This document shows positions 1 through 5,064 of a DNA stretch of 5,634 bases, piece after piece. A model generated the notes under the pieces. That model did not search any database. It was given only the letters and a program-made list of their open reading frames with translations, and was not told the origin of the DNA. Made by a program: the position numbers and the translations under genes. Position 1 is the stretch's first letter; the number at the start of each line of letters is the position of its first letter. Origin of the DNA: Deltaproteobacteria bacterium (GTDB lineage Bacteria; Desulfobacterota; Desulfomonilia; UBA1062); assembly GCA_020053185.1 (NCBI GenBank), contig JAGVNP010000108.1:1-5634 (forward strand), in the 5' to 3' direction.

Positions 1-1
1 C

Positions 2-163
2 AAAGTTGAGGTAGAAATAGTGCCTCAGGGTACGCTGGCAGAGCGGATAAGAGTTGGCGCTGGTGGGCTGGGTGGTTTCTATACTCCTGTAGGAGTGGGA
101 ACCATAGTGGAGAAGGGAAAAGAAAAACCAATTGGTCGCTCTGGTAAATCCGGGTTGGAATGA
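2..163 (+). pseudogene. CoA-transferase subunit A (3-oxoacid/acetate CoA-transferase alpha type), partial and apparently 3'-truncated
   Basis: The frame is open from the window edge and gives 53 residues before TGA at 161-163. It begins KVEVEIVPQGTLAERIR and continues through a Gly-rich GAGGLGGFYTPVGVGT stretch. VPQGTLxExIRxGGAGLGGFxTPTGVGT is a hallmark of the alpha subunit of family I CoA-transferases (AtoD/ScoA type), which move CoA between acyl-CoA and acetate, acetoacetate or succinate. In E. coli AtoD (about 220 residues) this motif sits near residues 97-135, so roughly 80 C-terminal residues should follow. Here the frame runs only about 15 more residues (KEKPIGRSGKSGLE) and stops. The two other forward frames show no recognisable continuation before repeat sequence begins. 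The 5' part and any beta subunit lie outside the window. Family assignment is confident. The pseudogene status is inference from length, and a sequencing or assembly error cannot be excluded. Confidence 0.6.
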
Positions 164-180
164 CCTGAGTTCTGGTTGGT

Positions 181-260
181 AAAGATTTCTCACTTCGTTC
201 GAAATGACAGGATACCTTTGCACGGCTGTCATTTCGAGGAGTAATAACGACGAGAAATCT
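181..260. repeat. Pair of inverted dispersed repeats (TGTCATT family)
   Basis: Two copies of the same short element face each other. The left copy (181-209) reads on the minus strand as TGTCATTTCGAACGAAG followed by TGAGAAATCTTT. The right copy (227-260) reads on the plus strand as TGTCATTTCGAGG, a short variable centre, then GAGAAATCT. The outer arms AGATTTCTC (183-191) and GAGAAATCT (252-260), and the inner arms GAAATGACAG (201-210) and CTGTCATTTC (226-235), are complementary, so the whole unit could fold as a long imperfect hairpin. Related copies lie at 272-300 and 2105-2136. Confidence 0.65.
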
Positions 261-271
261 GACACGAAGTA

Positions 272-353
272 TCATTCCGAGCAAAGCGAGGAATCTTAAA
301 AGATCCTTCGGGCATTGCCCTCAGGACTGTCCTGAGCGAAGTCGAAGGAATGA
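272..353. repeat. Nested palindromic repeat unit
   Basis: TCATTCC at 272-278 pairs with GGAATGA at 347-353. Inside it TCCTTCG (304-310) pairs with CGAAGGA (343-349), and CTCAGGA (320-326) pairs with TCCTGAG (330-336) around a 3-nt loop. The left part (272-300) is another copy of the TGTCATT-type element, ending GAGGAATCTTAAA. The right part (330-353) contains TCCTGAGCGAAGTCGAAGGA, a short sequence that I recall as frequent between genes of many bacteria. That recollection is general knowledge and was not searched here. Confidence 0.6.
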
Positions 354-387
354 CTGTGTTACAGTCAGATTGCTTCACGGAGTTTAC

Positions 388-418
388 ACTGAGCAAAGCG
401 AACGTGTTCGCAATGACA
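388..418 (-). repeat. Divergent copy of the TGTCATT dispersed repeat
   Basis: On the minus strand this reads TGTCATTGCGAACACG followed by TTCGCTTTGCTCAGTGT. It shares the TGTCATT start and the GCTTTGCTC core with the neighbouring elements but lacks the GAATCT end. It contains the inner inverted pair CGAAC/GTTCG (399-403 and 406-410). Confidence 0.45.
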
Positions 419-425
419 AGATGCT

Positions 426-446
426 CCTCTCCCCTTGTGGGAGAGG
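426..446. repeat. CCTCTCCC/GGGAGAGG hairpin repeat
   Basis: CCTCTCCC (426-433) and GGGAGAGG (439-446) form a perfect 8-bp stem with a 5-nt loop (CTTGT). A G-rich tail (AAGGGTGAGGGGT) follows to 460. The stem core recurs as CTCTCTCCC/GGGAGAGAG at 2152-2171, also just after a TGTCATT-type element. No T-run follows on either strand, so it is not a standard intrinsic terminator. Confidence 0.6.
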
Positions 447-480
447 GAAGGGTGAGGGGTAATTGCTTTACAATTTACTT

Positions 481-550
481 TTCACGATTCACGATTCACG
501 ATTCACGATTCACGATTTACGAATTACGAATTACGAATTACGATTTGCGA
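481..550. repeat. Heptamer tandem array, ten copies
   Basis: Ten adjacent 7-bp units can be counted without interruption: five TTCACGA (481-515), one TTTACGA (516-522), three ATTACGA (523-543) and one TTTGCGA (544-550). Variants are sorted into blocks rather than mixed, as expected if copies arose by local duplication or slippage. The array ends 7 bp before the tatA stop codon, on its downstream side. Seven is not a multiple of three, so frames crossing it show an artificial 7-residue periodicity. Confidence 0.9.
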
Positions 551-557
551 TTACCGC

Positions 558-758
558 TTACTTATCAGGATCAATCGGCTTTGAAGAATCCTTGTCAGAT
601 GAGACCTTCTTTTTTTCTTCATCGCTCACGGAAGATTTGAAATTCTTTATGCCTTTGCCAAGTGCAGATCCAACCTCAGGAAGTTTTCCTGCTCCGAATA
701 TCACGAGTACTATCACCAAAATGATGATAAGTTCTGTCATTCCTATACCGCCTAGCAT
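558..758 (-). CDS. tatA: Sec-independent (Tat) protein translocase subunit TatA/TatE
   Basis: A 66-residue protein starting MLGGIGMTELIIILVIVL. Residues 5-20 form one hydrophobic transmembrane helix. The FGAGKLPE hinge follows (21-28), then an amphipathic helix with GKGIKNFK (34-41) and a charged, Lys/Ser/Asp-rich cytoplasmic tail ending DPDK. This is the standard TatA/TatE layout. TatA oligomers form the membrane passage through which the Tat system exports folded, often cofactor-bearing, proteins. Glu at position 9 is the kind of acidic residue usual in TatB and in single TatA proteins serving both roles, so a dual TatA/TatB role is possible. An in-frame ATG 20 codons upstream was rejected: its extra residues are hydrophilic and unlike the family, while ATG 758 has an ideal Shine-Dalgarno. 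No tatB or tatC is adjacent. It diverges from the Fe-S protein gene at 938. Confidence 0.93.
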   Translation of the reverse strand: MLGGIGMTELIIILVIVLVIFGAGKLPEVGSALGKGIKNFKSSVSDEEKKKVSSDKDSSKPIDPDK

Positions 759-763
759 GTTTA

Positions 764-769
764 CCTCCT
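764..769 (-). promoter_or_regulatory. Ribosome binding site of tatA
   Basis: On the minus strand a perfect AGGAGG precedes ATG 758 with 5 nt (TAAAC) between them. It decides the start at 758 over the upstream in-frame ATG at 818. Confidence 0.85.
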
Positions 770-782
770 GTTTTCTGTACTG

Positions 783-797
783 GCTAGAGTATCTAGC
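783..797. promoter_or_regulatory. Perfect 6-bp inverted repeat in the tatA upstream region
   Basis: GCTAGA (783-788) and TCTAGC (792-797) flank GTA. The site lies 24 nt upstream of the tatA ATG. It could be an operator half-site pair or a small hairpin in the tatA leader. The sequence shows only the symmetry; function is inference. I could not place a convincing -35/-10 pair for tatA in 798-860. Confidence 0.35.
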
Positions 798-859
798 ACG
801 AATAGAAATTTTATACAATAAATCACTAATATCCCTTTCTTTTGCAACCCAATAATCAT

Positions 860-902
860 TATTGACTCGGCACTAAAAATAATGAATTGTGGTCAATATA
901 AT
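860..902 (+). promoter_or_regulatory. Candidate promoter with inverted repeat upstream of the Fe-S/HTH gene
   Basis: A consensus -10 hexamer TATAAT lies at 897-902, which would start transcription near 909 and leave a leader of about 29 nt before the ATG at 938. No good -35 is found 16-18 bp upstream, as is common for activator-dependent promoters. TATTGAC (860-866) and GTCAATA (892-898) are a perfect 7-bp inverted pair with centres 32 bp apart, about three helical turns, and the right arm overlaps the -10. TTGACT at 862-867 resembles a -35 but is 29 bp from the TATAAT. The gene itself has a strong GGGAGGT ribosome site at 927-933. Confidence 0.4.
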
Positions 903-937
903 GAGCATATCATTACAATATTAATTGGGAGGTATTC

Positions 938-2074
938 ATGTCTAATATTGAAGAAAAATATAGAAAGGCCGGAGAAATCATAAGTGGAGCCGGTGGAACA
1001 CCGCTTCCTGTTAACGACACGTTAATGAAGCTGTTGAAATTCTTTATCATGGAAGACGAAGTGGATTTCATTCACGCATTCAATGAAAAAAAATCCCAGA
1101 CAATGGATCAGCTGAAGCAGTCAAGCGGATTATCGGAAGACGAAATCAATGTAAAAGTGAAGAAGCTGGCAGCCAGGGGAGTCATCTTCAATCAACCCAA
1201 CAGCAAAGGGATTATGGTTTACCGTTTGCTGCCGCTTCTTAATGTCGGAACATTTGAATATAAGTTCATGGGCAAACTGGAAAAGAGCGACAGGGACAAA
1301 GAGATATGCACCTTGTTCAATCAAATGTTTGTTGATTTAAAAAGCATGGTCCAGAGTAATTATGATGCCATTATTCCCATGCTCATGGCTGGCCCTCCTG
1401 TTGACAGAACTGTCCCGGTCTTAGAAAACAAACCTAAAAATGAACCTGTTAAAATCATCATCAACAAAGACATTAAATCGCCTGATAAAATCGTTCCTTC
1501 GCAAAGGGTCGAGGAGTTGATACAGAAGTTTGATGAGATTGCGCTGGGCCATTGTTTTTGCCGGCACTATAAAGATTTATCAGGATCTCCTTGCAAACAG
1601 ACTGATTTGCGGGAAACATGCTTCACTTTTGGAAAATCCGCGCGTTTTACTTCAGAACAGGGTTTTTCGAGGATGATTTCGAAACAAGAGGCATTGCAGG
1701 TTTTAAAGAAGGTGGAAGAAGCCGGCCTCGTGCATAAAGCCTATCATCCTAATTTCGATACGAGCAAGGATGAAACGAGTATATGCAACTGCTGCAAATG
1801 CTGCTGTGCCAACGGCGTTGACGCTATGATTGCACCCATAGCCAACACAACCAATTATTTAGCCGTAATCAATGAAGAACTCTGCATCGGGTGCGGCAAG
1901 TGTGTGGAAAAATGTCATACCCACGCTGCTTATCTCGACAAGGATAAGAAGAAATCCGGCCGAAAAGAAGATCTTTGTATCGGATGTGGTGTGTGCGCGC
2001 ATTTCTGTCCGCAAAACGCAATATCAATGAAGGAAGGCGAAAGGATAGTACGGATCGCGCCTAAAAAAGGTTAG
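938..2074 (+). CDS. Winged-helix, cysteine-rich 4Fe-4S dicluster ferredoxin-domain protein
   Basis: A 378-residue soluble protein with no signal peptide or membrane segment. Residues about 28-105 look like a winged helix-turn-helix: helices around TMDQLKQSSGLSEDEINVKV, then a wing near GVIFNQPNSKGIMVYRL. A middle region carries HCFCRH (Cys206, Cys208), Cys219 and Cys228, and a dense ICNCCKCCC cluster (Cys283, 285, 286, 288, 289, 290). Two C-terminal ferredoxin motifs follow: Cys316-x2-Cys319-x2-Cys322-x3-Cys326 and Cys347-x2-Cys350-x2-Cys353-x3-Cys357-Pro. The first ends in CH rather than the usual CP. Proteins of this general layout are familiar to me from anaerobes as '4Fe-4S binding protein', without an assigned reaction. 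It may be a redox-responsive regulator or an electron-transfer protein; neither is shown. The start at 938 is supported by GGGAGGT 4 nt upstream. The gene stands alone, divergent from tatA and 292 bp before glpA. Confidence 0.85.
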   Translation: MSNIEEKYRKAGEIISGAGGTPLPVNDTLMKLLKFFIMEDEVDFIHAFNEKKSQTMDQLKQSSGLSEDEINVKVKKLAARGVIFNQPNSKGIMVYRLLPLLNVGTFEYKFMGKLEKSDRDKEICTLFNQMFVDLKSMVQSNYDAIIPMLMAGPPVDRTVPVLENKPKNEPVKIIINKDIKSPDKIVPSQRVEELIQKFDEIALGHCFCRHYKDLSGSPCKQTDLRETCFTFGKSARFTSEQGFSRMISKQEALQVLKKVEEAGLVHKAYHPNFDTSKDETSICNCCKCCCANGVDAMIAPIANTTNYLAVINEELCIGCGKCVEKCHTHAAYLDKDKKKSGRKEDLCIGCGVCAHFCPQNAISMKEGERIVRIAPKKG

Positions 2075-2085
2075 AGTATAGTCGA

Positions 2086-2105
2086 CATCTTTCAGAGATG
2101 ATTTT
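2086..2105 (+). terminator. Weak candidate intrinsic terminator after the Fe-S/HTH gene
   Basis: CATCT (2086-2090) and AGATG (2096-2100) form a 5-bp stem 11 nt after the stop codon, followed by A and four T (2102-2105). The stem is short and AT-rich, so termination strength is doubtful. The larger hairpins downstream may contribute. Confidence 0.3.
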
Positions 2106-2136
2106 GTCATTCTGAACGAAGTGAAGAATCTTAAAA
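2105..2136 (+). repeat. TGTCATT dispersed repeat, plus-strand copy
   Basis: It starts TGTCATTCTGAACGAAG and ends TGAAGAATCTTAAAA. It closely matches the copies at 181-209 (minus strand) and 272-300, including the shared GAATCTTAAA end with the latter. The conserved GAACGAAG centre identifies it as the same family. Confidence 0.65.
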
Positions 2137-2151
2137 TCGCCCTCTCTCAAA

Positions 2152-2171
2152 CTCTCTCCCCCGGGAGAGAG
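2152..2171. repeat. CTCTCTCCC/GGGAGAGAG hairpin repeat
   Basis: CTCTCTCCC (2152-2160) and GGGAGAGAG (2163-2171) are perfectly complementary 9-bp arms separated by CC. It resembles the hairpin at 426-446 and likewise follows a TGTCATT element. No T-tract follows, so a role as an intrinsic terminator is not supported. Confidence 0.6.
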
Positions 2172-2182
2172 CCATTAGCTAC

Positions 2183-2242
2183 GCGTGCTCGCGCACGCTC
2201 CGCAGATAGTCTCGTGCGTGATCTACTTCGTAACTCACGCAC
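2183..2242. repeat. Two adjacent GC-rich hairpins
   Basis: The first hairpin is GCGTGC (2183-2188), TCGC loop, GCACGC (2193-2198). The second is GTGCGTGA (2214-2221) and TCACGCAC (2235-2242) with a 13-nt loop. Both share a GTGCGTG/GCGTGC-like core and lie directly after the CTCTCTCCC hairpin, so 2105-2242 looks like a composite of several repeat units. A small open frame crossing here is a by-product of these repeats and not a gene. No protein or RNA family was recognised. Confidence 0.5.
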
Positions 2243-2307
2243 ACTAAAAATTCTGCCCAACCAATCACGCAAACCACAAAAACTAACAAATGTTATAGTT
2301 TAAATTC

Positions 2308-2336
2308 TAGACAGCATACCATGAGCATGTTATACG
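2308..2336 (+). promoter_or_regulatory. Candidate glp operon promoter with imperfect palindrome
   Basis: TAGACA (2308-2313) matches the -35 consensus at five of six positions and TATACG (2331-2336) matches -10 at four of six, with a 17-bp spacer. Transcription would start near 2343, leaving about a 24-nt leader. Between the hexamers, ATACCATG (2316-2323) and CATGTTAT (2326-2333) form an inverted repeat matching at seven of eight positions around AG. This is a typical place for a repressor site. The glpA ribosome site is weak (GAAAG at 2355-2359). Assignment is inference. Confidence 0.35.
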
Positions 2337-2366
2337 TTTTTAATATCTGCAAAAGAAAGTTAACAC

Positions 2367-3875
2367 ATGATAAAGACTGATGTAATCATTATCGGGGGTG
2401 GGGCAACCGGATGCGGGATTGCAAGGGATCTTGCGCTTAGAGGCATACCCCATTACCTAATTGAAAAAGGCGACTTTGCAGCAGGCGCAACCGGCGCATG
2501 CCACGGCCTTCTCCACAGCGGCTCCAGATATGCAGTGACCGACCCTGAAGCTGCAAAAGAATGCATTGAAGAAAATTTCATCCTGCGAAATATTGCGGAA
2601 AAGTGTGTGGAAAAAACCGGCGGGCTTTTTGTCAGACTGCCCGGCGACTCGAAACGGTTCATGGACAGATTCTTGAAATCCTGCGAAGACGTGGGTATCT
2701 CTACCGAAGTGCTCTCTCCATCGCGTGCGCTTGACCTTGTACCGGCGCTCAATCCCATGATCGAAGAAGCAGTGAAAGTTCCTGACTGCTCAATTGATCC
2801 GTTCAGGCTGTGTATGCTCAATGCCATATCATCTCGTCACAGGGGCGGAGGATTTCTTCTTCACCATGAAGTGATTGAGATCATCCAGGAAAAGGGCAGA
2901 TGCATCGGCGTAAAGGCTAAAGACAAGTTCACCTCACAGATAAAAGAACTCAGGGGCAAGATCATCATAAATGCGACCGGCGCATGGGGTAATCTGGTTG
3001 CAGGTTTAGGCGGAGCCAGTGTGCCAATGTCGCTTTCAAAGGGAAGCCTGGTCATTACCAATCACAGGCTCACGAACATGGTGATAAACAGGCTCAGGCC
3101 GCCTTCAGACGGCGATATCATTGTTCCGAATGAAGCAGTGTGTTTGTGCGGCACCACATCAATCACAGTAATGAATCCTGATGACATCAAAGTAGAACCT
3201 CTTGAGATTGATACGCTCACTACTGAGGCAGAGCAGATGATCCCCAGATTTTCAACTACCCGGATGATCCGCGCATATTGCGGTGTGCGGCCTTTGCTGA
3301 AATCTGCGTCTGAAGATACAAGGGCTATTTCGCGCGGGTTCAGGATCATTGACCACAAAAACGGGCTTTTCAGCATCTTAGGAGGCAAGCTAACCACATA
3401 CCGGCTAATGGCAGAAAAAATGGTTGATGTGATCATGGATCAGTTTGGCAAAAAGGCAGCATGTCTCACTGCCGAACTTCCCCTTGACGGACAGGAAGAG
3501 CTTTCAGGATATCCGCTCTCGAAGAGACTTAAAAACCTTGATGACATTGTATGCGAGTGCGAGCTTGTCACAAAGTCTGATGTAAAAAATGTGATAAACA
3601 GGACAGGCACCAAATACATAGAAGATATCCAACACAGGACACGGCTTGGCATGGGGCCATGCCAGGGCGGATTCTGCACATACAGGGCGCTCGGCATCAT
3701 GCAGGAGATGGGTAGAGTCTCTCCTGAAGACTCGATGAGAATATTGAAGACCTTTTTGGAAAAGCGGTTCAGGGGCATCAGACCTGCCTTGTGGGGAGAT
3801 CAGCTCAAAGAAGAACAGCTTGTGGAATACATTTACATGGGCATCTTGAATATGGGATCTGAAACAGGAAAATAA
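2367..3875 (+). CDS. glpA: Anaerobic glycerol-3-phosphate dehydrogenase subunit A
   Basis: This 502-residue flavoprotein subunit oxidises sn-glycerol-3-phosphate to dihydroxyacetone phosphate and passes electrons to GlpB/GlpC and the quinone pool. The N-terminus has the FAD-binding Rossmann motif VIIIGGGATGCGIARD (6-21). The family blocks TGACHGLLHSGSRYAVTDPE (42-61), KVPDCSIDPFRL (137-148) and GGKLTTYRLMAE (339-350) follow. A BFD-like Cys4 domain lies in the C-terminal part: Cys396-x-Cys398 (VCECE) and GMGPCQGGFC with Cys432 and Cys437. It ends GIRPALWGDQL, as in E. coli GlpA. At 502 residues it is somewhat shorter than the E. coli protein (about 542), but every hallmark is present. No signal peptide is seen, consistent with a cytoplasmic-face subunit. 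It is the first gene of glpABC. The start at 2367 is at the very beginning of the Rossmann strand, although the ribosome site is weak. Confidence 0.96.
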   Translation: MIKTDVIIIGGGATGCGIARDLALRGIPHYLIEKGDFAAGATGACHGLLHSGSRYAVTDPEAAKECIEENFILRNIAEKCVEKTGGLFVRLPGDSKRFMDRFLKSCEDVGISTEVLSPSRALDLVPALNPMIEEAVKVPDCSIDPFRLCMLNAISSRHRGGGFLLHHEVIEIIQEKGRCIGVKAKDKFTSQIKELRGKIIINATGAWGNLVAGLGGASVPMSLSKGSLVITNHRLTNMVINRLRPPSDGDIIVPNEAVCLCGTTSITVMNPDDIKVEPLEIDTLTTEAEQMIPRFSTTRMIRAYCGVRPLLKSASEDTRAISRGFRIIDHKNGLFSILGGKLTTYRLMAEKMVDVIMDQFGKKAACLTAELPLDGQEELSGYPLSKRLKNLDDIVCECELVTKSDVKNVINRTGTKYIEDIQHRTRLGMGPCQGGFCTYRALGIMQEMGRVSPEDSMRILKTFLEKRFRGIRPALWGDQLKEEQLVEYIYMGILNMGSETGK

Positions 3876-3879
3876 GATT

Positions 3880-5064
3880 ATGTATGATGTGGTAATTATC
3901 GGCGGCGGGCTTTCAGGCTTTATGGCAGCTTTATCGCTCGCAGAAAAAAAGAAAAAGATCGCGCTGATCTCAAAAGGCGATCCTATCTGCTGTTTGTCCA
4001 CAGGATGCATTGATGTGCTCGGGTATGGTGAAGATCCGCTACATGAGATTGCCAAGCTTCCCAAAGACCATCCATACCGTTTGATAGGCCAGCAAGGCGT
4101 GCAGGATTCCCTGGAATATTTTGTACGTATCATGAATGAGGCAGGTCTTGAATACACAGGCGACATACATGCAAACACAAAGATATTGACCCCGCTTGGC
4201 ACTGCAAAGACTACGTGTCTCGTGCCAAAATCAATGCAGGACGCGAATCCGGAAACAGGCGAATATATCCATGTTGTATCGTTCAAAGGCTTAAAAGATT
4301 TCTATCCAAGCTATATCACCTCTGCATACAAAAACACTGGCTATTCTGTTTTTGATGCAGGCGTTTCCACTACCCTTGGTCTTGCAACAAGGTTTGAAGA
4401 CAAATCATTTATTGAAGATCTGGCTGCTACTTTAAAAGGATGGGAGATTCCTGACGGCAGGATCGCTTTCCCCGCAGTATTAAGCACGAGTGCTCCGGAA
4501 AAGGTGATAAGCTATCTTTCGGAAAAACTGGAAAGAAAGATCTTTGAGATCCCCACGATTCCGCCTTCTATCCCCGGTATGCGGTTATTGAAAGCTCTTC
4601 GCACAGCCCTTCATAAAAAAGGCGGAAACGTATATTGGGGCAGAGAGATTGCGAGTGTGGAAAAATCCGGCAGCCTTGTGGAAGCAGTAACGCTCGAATC
4701 CGGCGGCAGAGCAACAAGGGTGGAAGGAAAATCGTTTATTCTTGCCACAGGATCGTTCCTGGGCGGCGGACTTTATGCACAGAGAAATTCTATCTATGAG
4801 ACAGTCTTTAATCTGCCTGTTGTCTTTCCGAAGAACAGGGCGGAATGGTTCCATGAAAACTTTTTCGATCCCGGCCATCCAATAGAAAAAGCAGGAGTCA
4901 GGGTCAAAGCTTCATTTACTCCTTATGACGCAGACATAGAGAATCTGTTCGTGACCGGAACCATACTTGCATCTTCTGACATTGTAAAACAGGGATGCGG
5001 GCACGGGCTTGCTATTGCTACTGGTGTTGCTGCAGGAAGGAGCTGTGAAGAATGGCTGAAATGA
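3880..5064 (+). CDS. glpB: Anaerobic glycerol-3-phosphate dehydrogenase subunit B
   Basis: A 394-residue second flavoprotein-type subunit of the GlpABC complex, thought to relay electrons from GlpA towards GlpC and the membrane. The N-terminal dinucleotide fold is MYDVVIIGGGLSGFMAAL (1-18). Further matches to GlpB are STGCIDVLGYG (40-50), the DHPYRLIGQQGVQDSLEY block (63-80), TPLGTAKTTCLVP (104-116), IPTIPPSIPGMRL (224-236), ATGSFLGGGLYAQRN (289-303) and the C-terminal QGCGHGLAIATGVAAG (371-386). E. coli GlpB is about 419 residues, so this is near full length. It begins 4 nt after the glpA stop, with AGGA at 3866-3869 as ribosome site, which implies co-transcription and probably coupled translation. 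It overlaps glpC at its 3' end. A long antisense frame over the glpA/glpB junction is a shadow. Confidence 0.94.
   Translation: MYDVVIIGGGLSGFMAALSLAEKKKKIALISKGDPICCLSTGCIDVLGYGEDPLHEIAKLPKDHPYRLIGQQGVQDSLEYFVRIMNEAGLEYTGDIHANTKILTPLGTAKTTCLVPKSMQDANPETGEYIHVVSFKGLKDFYPSYITSAYKNTGYSVFDAGVSTTLGLATRFEDKSFIEDLAATLKGWEIPDGRIAFPAVLSTSAPEKVISYLSEKLERKIFEIPTIPPSIPGMRLLKALRTALHKKGGNVYWGREIASVEKSGSLVEAVTLESGGRATRVEGKSFILATGSFLGGGLYAQRNSIYETVFNLPVVFPKNRAEWFHENFFDPGHPIEKAGVRVKASFTPYDADIENLFVTGTILASSDIVKQGCGHGLAIATGVAAGRSCEEWLK
5034..5042 (+). promoter_or_regulatory. Ribosome binding site deciding the glpC start
   Basis: AGGAAGGAG lies inside the end of glpB, 9 nt before ATG 5052. It is 18 nt from the alternative ATG at 5061, which overlaps the glpB stop as ATGA. 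The spacing favours 5052. Confidence 0.6.

Larger units (their letters stand above)
164..557. other. Gene-free intergenic stretch made of short repeats
   Basis: No convincing coding region lies between the CoA-transferase fragment and the tatA stop codon. The stretch is built from several short palindromic elements (181-260, 272-353, 388-418, 426-446) followed by a heptamer tandem array (481-550). Open frames crossing it have no start context, no family resemblance and 7-residue periodicity imposed by the heptamer array, so they are not genes. No RNA gene was recognised. Some hairpins could end transcription arriving from either side, but none carries a clear U-tract. Confidence 0.7.

Noticed and set aside
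426..446. Intrinsic terminator for upstream transcription.
   Set aside because: The stem is good but no T-run follows on either strand, so it is kept as a repeat only.
481..550. Possible CRISPR array.
   Set aside because: Units are 7 bp and contiguous without spacers; there are no cas genes.
759..818. Longer tatA form starting at ATG 818.
   Set aside because: The extra 20 residues are unlike TatA N-termini, and AGGAGG sits directly before ATG 758.
350..855. Two overlapping + strand open frames (350-640 and 463-855).
   Set aside because: They cross the heptamer array, which gives artificial 7-residue repeats, and run antisense through tatA. No ribosome site or family resemblance was seen.
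862..890. Standard sigma-70 promoter using TTGACT as -35.
   Set aside because: At 17 bp spacing the -10 would be AATTGT, a poor match, and the good TATAAT is 29 bp away.
2121..2303. 60-residue + strand open frame after the Fe-S/HTH gene.
   Set aside because: It lies wholly within palindromic repeats, lacks a ribosome site, and its low-complexity Arg/Ser-rich translation matches nothing recognisable.
3504..4286. 260-residue minus-strand open frame.
   Set aside because: It is antisense to the glpA 3' end and glpB 5' end, both of which have strong family motifs. It has no recognisable domain.
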